From Candidatus Methanoperedens sp. (GTDB lineage: Archaea; Halobacteriota; Methanosarcinia; Methanosarcinales; Methanoperedenaceae): a stretch of DNA of 13,537 bases. The first letter of the stretch is position 1, and each line of letters starts with the position of its first letter. The position numbers and the translations under genes are program-made. Location of the stretch: assembly GCA_028679855.1 (NCBI GenBank), contig JAJRAP010000251.1:1-13537 (forward strand), given 5' to 3'. A model generated the notes under the pieces. That model did not search any database, was not told where the DNA came from, and saw only the letters and a list, made by a program, of their open reading frames with translations. Shown piece by piece: positions 1 to 5,745 of this stretch.

Positions 1-1073
1 AATCAAGGGTGACAAGACAGAATGTCACTGGCGCCATTGAGTCCCTGCTTTCCAGGTTAAAGCTTATTCCAAAGGCTCCGGAGAACGGTGTCGTGATCTT
101 CTGCGGAGCTGTTGACATCGGCGCCAACAAGACCGATATGCTGACATTCATTATCGAGCCGCCTGAACCAATTGTTTCTTATAAGTACCACTGCGATTCA
201 TCCTTCCTTCTCACGCCTCTTGAGGACATGCTGCATGAGAAAAAGACATATGGACTCCTGGTGCTTGATAGGCGTGAAGCAACAGTGGGATTGCTTCGCG
301 GAAAACACATAGAAGAAATGTCACATCTCACATCCACAGTCCCCGGAAAACAGCGAAAAGGAGGACAGAGCGCTCACAGGTTCCAGCAGCTTCGCCTCAT
401 AGCGATAAACGATTTCTATACAAAGATCGGGAAGGCTGCAAGCGAAGTATATCTCGCTGTTGACCCGAAGGACTTCATGGGAGTGTTCATTGGCGGACCT
501 TCTCCCACAAAAGAAGAGTTCGAAAGCGGGGCATACCTGCATCATGAAATACAGAAAAAGATACTCGGTCTCTTTGATGTTGCGTACACGGACGAATCAG
601 GATTGTACGAACTATTCGACAAACTTGGAGAAGCGCTTCAGGACCTTGATGTCGTCAAAGAGAAAAAGTATATGGAGCGCTTCATGAAAGAGCTTGTGAA
701 CGACACAGGTCTATCCTCGTATGGTGAAGAACAGGTCAGGAAAAACCTCGAAATGGGCTCTGTGGATACTCTGCTGTTATCTGATGAACTCAGAAAGGTA
801 AGACTCACCATAAAATGCGGCAACTGCAGTAATGAGGAAAAGAAGACAATTATGAAGAAGGCTGGAGAGGAGTACCAGCCAGGGAACTGTTCAAAATGCG
901 GGTCAGGAATGAAAGTAGTGGAATCTATGGATATTGTGGAAGAACTTTCAACTATCTCCGACAAGATGAGCACTAACATCGCTTTTATTTCGAACGATTT
1001 CGAAGAGGGGAACCAGCTCATGTCAGCTTTTGGCGGGATTGGCGCGATATTGAGGTTTAAGACAGGGATATAG
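1..1073 (+). CDS. prf1: Archaeal peptide chain release factor aRF1 (5' partial)
   Basis: This class I release factor recognises all three stop codons in the ribosomal A site and triggers hydrolysis of peptidyl-tRNA. The window opens inside the gene. The frame is already open at base 3 with S-R-V-T-R, matching the end of the stop-codon-reading NIKSR motif, so about 60 N-terminal residues are missing and the GTG at 9 is an internal valine, not the start. Counting from that GTG, the catalytic GGQ loop lies at residues 118-120 (bases 360-368) inside GKQRKGGQSAHRFQQLR. The C-terminal domain has a zinc-ribbon-like pair, C270-x2-C273 and C294-x2-C297. The C-terminus (FGGIGAILRFKTGI) is typical of the family. 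It converges on the minus-strand metal-transport genes with a 14-bp gap. Identification is near certain. Confidence 0.97.
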   Translation, partial: SRVTRQNVTGAIESLLSRLKLIPKAPENGVVIFCGAVDIGANKTDMLTFIIEPPEPIVSYKYHCDSSFLLTPLEDMLHEKKTYGLLVLDRREATVGLLRGKHIEEMSHLTSTVPGKQRKGGQSAHRFQQLRLIAINDFYTKIGKAASEVYLAVDPKDFMGVFIGGPSPTKEEFESGAYLHHEIQKKILGLFDVAYTDESGLYELFDKLGEALQDLDVVKEKKYMERFMKELVNDTGLSSYGEEQVRKNLEMGSVDTLLLSDELRKVRLTIKCGNCSNEEKKTIMKKAGEEYQPGNCSKCGSGMKVVESMDIVEELSTISDKMSTNIAFISNDFEEGNQLMSAFGGIGAILRFKTGI

Positions 1074-1079
1074 AAAAAA
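1074..1079 (-). terminator. Oligo-T tract after the CDF operon
   Basis: Read on the minus strand, a run of six T lies 8 bases after the stop codon of the 64-residue gene. Archaeal RNA polymerase commonly terminates at short U-rich stretches without a hairpin, so this could end the metal-transport transcript just before it runs antisense into the aRF1 gene. The run is short, so this is a candidate only. Confidence 0.3.
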
Positions 1080-1087
1080 GGTTATGA

Positions 1088-1282
1088 TCACTTTTCGATA
1101 GTATATTTGATGGTCATGTCAATGGTGAGACCTCTGATGTTTTTTTCATGCTCGCCAAGAGCCTGCTTTATTTTCGTGTTCTCAAGAAGCTTTTCGATCT
1201 GTTCTTTTATTTCAACAAAGCGAACATATTCCTGGACAGTCAGCTTATCTTCATTAGAAGTTTCAAATAATATAGAACTCAA
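1088..1282 (-). CDS. Small protein of unknown function, coupled to CDF transporter
   Basis: This is a 64-residue, charged, mostly helical soluble protein that I do not recognise. The start is a TTG whose last bases form the TGA stop of the upstream CDF gene (TTGA overlap). It is preceded by GAGGAA about three bases before the start, still within the end of the transporter gene. This overlap and ribosome site argue for real translational coupling. The middle (residues about 17-45) looks like one or two amphipathic helices (EYVRFVEIKEQIEKLLENT), followed by a short strand-like end (LTIDMTIKYTIEK). It has no cysteines and few histidines, so it is unlikely to be a metal chaperone by itself. It could be an accessory or assembly partner of the transporter, but that rests only on position. 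Confidence 0.55.
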   Translation of the reverse strand: MSSILFETSNEDKLTVQEYVRFVEIKEQIEKLLENTKIKQALGEHEKNIRGLTIDMTIKYTIEK

Positions 1283-2169
1283 TGTTCCTCCTGATGATGG
1301 CTCTTATGTCCTATCTCCACGGGCGCGCATTCGGCGCACTCGAATTGCAGAGTGGTATGCATGATATTGAACTTATCCCTCACCATTTTGCTGATACCAC
1401 TGATAAATGTCTCTGTCTGGTGAACGTGCATCCTGTCAACCAGAATATGGGCGCTCATTGCATGGATATTCGAGCAAATGCTCCAGATATGTATGTCGTG
1501 AACTCCTTTTATACCATTAAATACCATGATCTCCTTTGAAAGCCTGTCCGCATCAATATGTTTTGGCGCGAATTCAAGAAGCACTCTCATAGAACCAAGG
1601 ACGAGCCTGATAGCGCCGTAAAGAAGCATGGCTGCGATAAGTATACCAAGCACCGGATCTATGATGTTGTTACCGGTAAGCAAAATGATAACCGCCCCGG
1701 CAATAACAGCAACAGATGCAAGGGCATCTCCGATAACATGAAGATAGGCGCTTTTTATATTCAGGTCAGAATGACCATGCAGTTTTAAAGCTACCCAGGT
1801 ATTGACGATAAGACCTATAGTTGCTATGACAAGCACTTCTGTTCCTTTCACAGAAGTAGGGTCAAGTATTCGCCAGTATGCTTCATAAAAGATAAAAATT
1901 GCTATCAAGATAATCGTTAATCCATTTATTAACGCGGCAAAAATCTCAAACCTGTGATAGCCAAATGTCATGCTGCTATTTGAGGGACGGTCTGATATTT
2001 TTAAAGCCCCATAGGAAAGCAAAAGCGCAACCACATCCATGAAAACATGGGCTGAATCCGAGAGCAGGGCAAGGCTGTTGGACAACACTCCTCCGATCAA
2101 TTCCATAAGAAATATGAGCGAAGTAAGGATTACTGCAAGCTTCAGGTTCTTATTAAGATTCTCTTCCAT
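1279..2169 (-). CDS. Cation diffusion facilitator, CzcD/ZitB-type zinc exporter
   Basis: This predicted secondary antiporter of the CDF family moves Zn2+ (or Cd2+/Co2+) out of the cytoplasm in exchange for protons. It is 296 residues long with about six membrane segments. The metal site of the zinc-specific branch is visible: H41-xxx-D45 in helix 2 (SDSAHVFMD) and H144-xxx-D148 in helix 5 (HVIGD). The conserved FGYHRFE follows helix 2, and a short His loop (HGHSD, 131-135) sits between helices 4 and 5. The cytoplasmic C-terminal domain (about 200-285) ends in a metal-binding-looking tail with a CAEC motif and several histidines (GHKSHHQEEH). It starts 12 bp after the other CDF gene on the same strand, so the two are co-transcribed. 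No strong ribosome site precedes the ATG. Exact metal preference is inferred. Confidence 0.93.
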   Translation of the reverse strand: MEENLNKNLKLAVILTSLIFLMELIGGVLSNSLALLSDSAHVFMDVVALLLSYGALKISDRPSNSSMTFGYHRFEIFAALINGLTIILIAIFIFYEAYWRILDPTSVKGTEVLVIATIGLIVNTWVALKLHGHSDLNIKSAYLHVIGDALASVAVIAGAVIILLTGNNIIDPVLGILIAAMLLYGAIRLVLGSMRVLLEFAPKHIDADRLSKEIMVFNGIKGVHDIHIWSICSNIHAMSAHILVDRMHVHQTETFISGISKMVRDKFNIMHTTLQFECAECAPVEIGHKSHHQEEH

Positions 2170-2181
2170 ATCAAGAATGTT

Positions 2182-3144
2182 CTAATCACTTGAATTGTTT
2201 GGAAGCTTGCATACATCAAGCTTCCTGCATATTTCGCAATCAGCCTCACATGGTTCTACGTGTATAAGAATTGAAAGATTGGGGATCTTCTCCTTAATGT
2301 CCTTTTCCAGATGGTCGCAGAAATCATGAGCCTCAATGACAGGCTGATTTTTTGGCACTACAAGGTGAAGGTCAACGAATCTCTCAGCCCCGGACATCCT
2401 TGAGCGCAGATTATGGAATTCTGCATAATCAGAATAGTGTTCACCAATGATGGATTTTATGAGTTCTTCTTCATCATCAGAAAGCTTTACATCCATGATC
2501 CCGGAAACAGACCTCTTTGTCAGGTCATAGGATGCTTTAAGGATCATAAGTGCCACGATTATTGCAAGCACTGGATCAAATATCGGATTTCCTGTGAAAT
2601 GAATAAGGACCAGACCGATAAAAACTCCGATCGAAGTATATACATCTGTTGTGAGATGATACGCGTCAGCTTCAAGTGCTATGGACTCAGCATGTTTTGC
2701 GACTTTCATGATCTTTCTTGAAACATAAAAATTCACGAGTGCTGAGATCCCCATGATGACAATGCCAACACCTATCAATTCGCCGTTCAATTCTACTTCA
2801 TTCTCGAAAAATATCTTTCTTCCGGCTTCATAAAGGATGATAATCGCAGCTACAGTTATCAATAAAGCTTCTATTGTACCTGATAGGTTCTCGAATTTGC
2901 CGTGCCCGAACATGAGGATATCATCAGCAGGTTTTCCTGCTTTGCGAACTGAGTAATTGGCTATTACCGCAGCAAGAAGGTCGATGCCTGAATGAAGAGC
3001 TTCAGAGAGCACTGATATCGAGCCCAACATGAACCCCACAGCGAACTTCATTATAAGAAGGATAGTATTGGAATATATGGAGAGCCGTGCTACTTTTGTA
3101 ATTTCTGCGTGGGCTGCGAAATATTTGTGATTCTTGTCTGGCAT
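2182..3144 (-). CDS. Cation diffusion facilitator, FieF-like metal exporter with Cys-rich tail
   Basis: This second CDF transporter (320 residues, about six membrane helices, cytoplasmic C-terminal domain) is clearly different from its downstream neighbour. The helix 2 site is H51-xxx-D55 (SEALHSGID) and the helix 5 site is H163-xxx-D167 (AYHLTTD). The loop motif MFGHGKFENLSG is characteristic of the FieF/MamM-like Fe/Zn branch, although classical FieF has Asp where H51 stands. The C-terminus carries an extra cysteine cluster, C299-x3-C303-x2-C306-x5-C312, suggesting an additional metal-sensing or metal-binding site. It is the first gene of the metal-transport unit, with a TATA box about 30 bases before its ATG, so the mRNA is nearly leaderless. 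CDF membership is sure; substrate (Fe2+, Zn2+, Mn2+ or Co2+) is not. Confidence 0.92.
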   Translation of the reverse strand: MPDKNHKYFAAHAEITKVARLSIYSNTILLIMKFAVGFMLGSISVLSEALHSGIDLLAAVIANYSVRKAGKPADDILMFGHGKFENLSGTIEALLITVAAIIILYEAGRKIFFENEVELNGELIGVGIVIMGISALVNFYVSRKIMKVAKHAESIALEADAYHLTTDVYTSIGVFIGLVLIHFTGNPIFDPVLAIIVALMILKASYDLTKRSVSGIMDVKLSDDEEELIKSIIGEHYSDYAEFHNLRSRMSGAERFVDLHLVVPKNQPVIEAHDFCDHLEKDIKEKIPNLSILIHVEPCEADCEICRKLDVCKLPNNSSD

Positions 3145-3170
3145 TTTTCTTCTACTTTATCTGCATAATA

Positions 3171-3178
3171 GTATATAG
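3171..3178 (-). promoter_or_regulatory. TATA box of the CDF metal-export operon
   Basis: On the minus strand the 47-bp gap upstream of the first CDF gene contains CTATATAC, centred about 31 bases before the ATG. With the usual archaeal spacing of about 25 bases from TATA box to transcription start, the mRNA would carry a leader of only a few bases. This agrees with the absence of a clear ribosome site there. I see no obvious metal-regulator operator palindrome. Confidence 0.5.
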
Positions 3179-3191
3179 GGATTGTTAGATT

Positions 3192-3875
3192 TCATTGGAT
3201 CTTCCATCTAATAAGTACACCATTCTCCATCTTCTCACACGATAGCAGCTCCATCCTGCAAAACCCTCCCACAAACCCCCCTCCATCCACCAGCGTCGGC
3301 GCAGTCCTTCCTCCGATAATAATATTTCCTATAAAAGTATATATTTCATCCACAAGACCTGCCGAGATAAGCCCCCAATTCAATGTCGCGCCGCCTTCCA
3401 CCATCATCCGGCTGATCCCTCGGGATTTCAGTTCGACCAGGAGCTTTTCAAGGTCAATGTTTTTTTCACCAGCCACGATGATCTCAGCTGCCTTTGAAAG
3501 CTCTTTAACTTTCTCCTTCGGCGCGCTCTCGGATACCGCGATGATCTTTATGCCTGCGCCTTTTTTGAAAATATCAGCCTCAAGAGGAGTACGCGCCGAA
3601 CTGTCCACAACGATACGCGCCGGATTCTCATCCAATCCCAGAGTGCGCCGTTTTTCTCTTCGCGCCGCTGATTTTACGGTGAGACTGGGATTATCGGAAA
3701 GAACAGTGCCTATCCCTGCCATAATCGCATCCGAAGAAGCTCGCAGTTCATCCATGCGGTCAAAATCCAGGCTGCCTGATATCCTTGTCTGCTTTCGCTC
3801 AATTGTGGCGATCTTTCCATCTGCGCTCATGGCTGCGTTTATGAAGACAAAAGGTCGAGAGGAGCTATCCTTCAT
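3192..3875 (-). CDS. arfC: 2,5-diamino-6-ribosylaminopyrimidinone 5'-phosphate reductase (riboflavin pathway)
   Basis: This archaeal-type RibD reductase-domain enzyme (like MJ0671 / fungal Rib7) reduces the ribosyl side chain of the diaminopyrimidine intermediate to ribitylamine with NAD(P)H. It is a step towards riboflavin and, in methanogen relatives, also the F420 chromophore. It is a stand-alone DHFR-like fold of 227 residues from the start chosen here. Visible motifs are FINAAMSADGKIA (11-23), GIGTVLSDNPSLTV (54-67), RIVVDSSARTP (87-97) and MVEGGATLNWGLI (158-170). There is no deaminase domain, as expected in archaea. An in-frame ATG at 3914 would add 13 residues. I prefer 3875 because family homology begins right after it, GGGAG lies about 12 bases upstream, and the stop of the decayed upstream frame overlaps it. 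Confidence 0.9.
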   Translation of the reverse strand: MKDSSSRPFVFINAAMSADGKIATIERKQTRISGSLDFDRMDELRASSDAIMAGIGTVLSDNPSLTVKSAARREKRRTLGLDENPARIVVDSSARTPLEADIFKKGAGIKIIAVSESAPKEKVKELSKAAEIIVAGEKNIDLEKLLVELKSRGISRMMVEGGATLNWGLISAGLVDEIYTFIGNIIIGGRTAPTLVDGGGFVGGFCRMELLSCEKMENGVLIRWKIQ

Positions 3876-4123
3876 GGATTTCTTTTTCTCCCAAAATATC
3901 TGCAATATGCTCATATTCGATTATTGGGTATCCTGATATTTGAAGTTTCGTAAAGTTCGTCACTCTTACTCCTGCTCTACAATATTAGAAAATCCCCGCA
4001 ATATCTCCATCACCGCATCCTGAATATACGCATATTACCACAGGCTTGCCTTTCAGCTCAGGGTGTTCTCTTTCCTCGCAATGGGCAAAGAAATAGTCCA
4101 TGTCCACATAGATGATTATTCAT
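3865..4123 (-). pseudogene. dinB: Remnant of Y-family DNA polymerase IV (dinB/Dpo4)
   Basis: This is a decayed gene of about 85 codons where a full translesion polymerase has about 350. From 4119 the frame reads [20 protein letters not shown], then [14 protein letters not shown]. This aligns position by position with the start of Sulfolobus Dpo4 ([25 protein letters not shown]) and keeps the first catalytic Asp. The ATG at 4123-4121 is one base out of frame with it; removing one A would give [11 protein letters not shown], the usual spacing. After VYSG, near 4010-4026, the homology stops. The sequence then resembles the polymerase C-terminus: a helix ([13 protein letters not shown]) in another frame, then, in the original frame after a TAA at 3985-3987, AGVRVTNFTKLQ, like GVRFSKFIEA in Dpo4. 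The final TAG (3865-3867) overlaps the next gene's start. N-terminal identity is strong; the C-terminal half is moderate. Confidence 0.82.
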
Positions 4124-4171
4124 TGGTCATCGGTTAAGGGGTTTGACTTGCTCTACCAATATCGTTTTATT

Positions 4172-4181
4172 AAAAAAAAAA
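4172..4181 (-). terminator. T10 terminator after the S-layer/ferritin/dus unit
   Basis: A run of ten T on the minus strand begins about 29 bases after the dus stop codon and is followed by TAATAAAAC. There is no strong hairpin before it, which fits the archaeal oligo-U type of terminator. It separates the S-layer unit from the dinB remnant and the reductase gene. The bases from 4124 to 4209 hold only this tract and AT-rich sequence; a TTTTATAAAAG at the end of dus could once have been the dinB TATA box. Confidence 0.5.
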
Positions 4182-4209
4182 GGAGTTTCATGAGAAAGAG
4201 CTGTCACTT

Positions 4210-5295
4210 TTATAAAAGATACGTTGTTGCCCGATAGTTTTCACACAATCTGACATATTGGAAGGGCTTTTTCAGGAACGATATGGCAGGCGCCAATGGC
4301 ATATGCACAGATGATGATGGGGCTGTTGAAATCGATGTCTGAAAGGTTCCTGCTTTTGCCTCTTCCATGATCTTCATTATAGAATCAACATCCACAGCCC
4401 CATTCAGACGTTCCCTCACACATTTTATATTCTCCCTGTTCTTAAGGAATCTCTGCGCTTTTAGTTTCAGATCGTTGAATGCCAGCAGATCATATCTGCG
4501 GCAAAGTTTTACATACTCAAAAAAATCATTCAGGCGTTCATCAAAAGTCCTCTGGGGAAGCATCTCGCCTGTTTTGAGATAATGCGATATCCTGTGGAAT
4601 ATATACGGGTCACCGATAGCGGCACGACCTGTCATGAGCCCGTCGCATTGCGTATAATGAAGCATATGACTTGCTATTTTTTCATCACGGATATCCCCGT
4701 TAGCGATAACGGGGATTGATATAGCGCTCTTTATGGCTTTTATTATTTCCAGGTTTACCTTTCCAGAATAACCCTGCTTCTGGGTCCTCCCGTGGACAGT
4801 AAGGGCAGAGGCGCCGGCTTTTTCGATAGTCTTTGCAACCTCAACAGTACTGTCCGTACTGTCCAGTACCCTCATCTTTGCTGTTACAGGCGCCTTAAGC
4901 GCACCAGTGAGTCGTTCAATGATTTCCCTGATAATGCCGGAATTCTCAAGCAGCGCACAGCCGCATCCGCTCCTGACGACTTCCTGAGCCGGACAGCCAC
5001 AGTTCAGATCGATGATATCAGGTCTATATATTTTCTCAAGGATCTGTGCTGATCTTTGCAGAGTATCAGGTTCAGACCCCATCAACTGTATACCTACCGG
5101 TCGTTCCTGTGGTGCGATTAGACCAAGAGCTATGCTATTATGGTTTTCCCGAACGACCGCTTCGCTTGATATCATCTCTGAATAAACAAGGGATGCGCCG
5201 TATTTTTTGCACAGCAGCCTCAATGGCAAATTGGTCACGCCTGACATGGGGGCAAGAACGAGGTTTCCGTGCAGGTTTAGTTTTCCGATATTCAT
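4210..5295 (-). CDS. dus: tRNA-dihydrouridine synthase
   Basis: This FMN enzyme reduces uridines of tRNA (usually in the D-loop) to dihydrouridine with NAD(P)H. It has an N-terminal TIM barrel followed by a helical tRNA-binding domain. Visible signatures are LAPMSGVTN (14-22), LNCGCP (97-102) with C101 as the probable catalytic acid, VTAKMR (137-142), VHGRT (167-171), IANGDI (197-202) and GRAAIGDPYIF (223-233). The helical domain runs to about residue 315. The last 45 residues (about 316-361, ending RATTYLL) look low in conservation and lengthen the protein beyond the usual 320-330. The start ATG has no clear ribosome site and lies 19 bp after the ferritin-like gene, so it is the last gene of that unit. 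Which uridine it modifies cannot be told. Confidence 0.95.
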   Translation of the reverse strand: MNIGKLNLHGNLVLAPMSGVTNLPLRLLCKKYGASLVYSEMISSEAVVRENHNSIALGLIAPQERPVGIQLMGSEPDTLQRSAQILEKIYRPDIIDLNCGCPAQEVVRSGCGCALLENSGIIREIIERLTGALKAPVTAKMRVLDSTDSTVEVAKTIEKAGASALTVHGRTQKQGYSGKVNLEIIKAIKSAISIPVIANGDIRDEKIASHMLHYTQCDGLMTGRAAIGDPYIFHRISHYLKTGEMLPQRTFDERLNDFFEYVKLCRRYDLLAFNDLKLKAQRFLKNRENIKCVRERLNGAVDVDSIMKIMEEAKAGTFQTSISTAPSSSVHMPLAPAISFLKKPFQYVRLCENYRATTYLL

Positions 5296-5314
5296 ATGTT
5301 TTGTATGTAAAAAA

Positions 5315-5722
5315 TCACCCGATCCTCTCTATCCTCATCCTGAACTCTTTCATGTGCCTCTTCTCTTCATCGAGGATATGCTTCAGCACTCCAACCACTT
5401 CAGCATCATCGATAAGCCCTATCTGCCTTTTATACATCTCGATAGCCTCTGTCTCATGGACAATCTGGTGCTCCATCTGGCTTCTCAGGTCATCCCCCCC
5501 GAAATCAAGCTCCTTATGCTCCATGCTTGGTTTTCCACCCCGCTTAACGATGAGGTCAGCCAGCCAGTTCATGTGTCTCATCTCATCGACAGCTATAGCC
5601 TCTGTGACCCTGCTCGGGTCGCACTGCGGCATTATGAAGGCATTGCGCACGTATATCATCGCAGCTTCGATCTCATGGACAAAGGCTTCATTCAGCAGAC
5701 GGATCGTTTCTTTGGTATCCAA
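5315..5722 (-). CDS. Ferritin-like diiron four-helix protein
   Basis: This is a 135-residue all-helical protein with a complete set of carboxylate and histidine ligands for a di-iron centre. The ligands are E17 with Y24 (HEIEAAMIY), E47-xx-H50 (DEMRH), E90 (HETEAIEMY) and E120-xx-H123 (DEEKRH), in the same order and spacing as bacterioferritin. It may store or oxidise iron, or act as a peroxidase of the rubrerythrin kind. It lacks the rubredoxin domain of rubrerythrin, and I cannot identify a haem-ligand Met with confidence. The start is TTG at 5722, fixed by a very strong GGAGGA seven bases upstream. It lies 23 bp after the S-layer gene and 19 bp before dus. An ATG further upstream in the gap hits a stop at once. 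Family membership is firm; function within it is open. Confidence 0.87.
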   Translation of the reverse strand: MDTKETIRLLNEAFVHEIEAAMIYVRNAFIMPQCDPSRVTEAIAVDEMRHMNWLADLIVKRGGKPSMEHKELDFGGDDLRSQMEHQIVHETEAIEMYKRQIGLIDDAEVVGVLKHILDEEKRHMKEFRMRIERIG

Positions 5723-5745
5723 ATATTATTCCTCCATATTAGCCA

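Noticed and set aside
9..1073. GTG at position 9 as the aRF1 start
   Set aside because: Homology continues upstream of it to the edge of the window (the S-R of the NIKSR motif), so the gene is truncated by the window and this GTG is internal.
1107..1364. Plus-strand frame opposite the small coupled protein and the CDF end
   Set aside because: It crosses two minus-strand genes, has no promoter or ribosome site and looks like random complement.
3457..3936. Plus-strand open frame of about 160 codons opposite the riboflavin reductase
   Set aside because: The minus strand carries clear reductase motifs over the whole stretch; the plus frame shows no recognisable domain.
3985..4123. The dinB N-terminal piece as a functional short gene
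   Set aside because: It has no in-frame ATG before VDMDYF and lacks the other catalytic carboxylates, the rest of the palm, and the thumb and fingers, so it cannot work as a polymerase.
4141..4209. Possible small RNA or attachment site in the AT-rich gap after dus
   Set aside because: No stable stem, tRNA-like fold or flanking repeat is visible; a terminator tract and decayed upstream sequence account for it.
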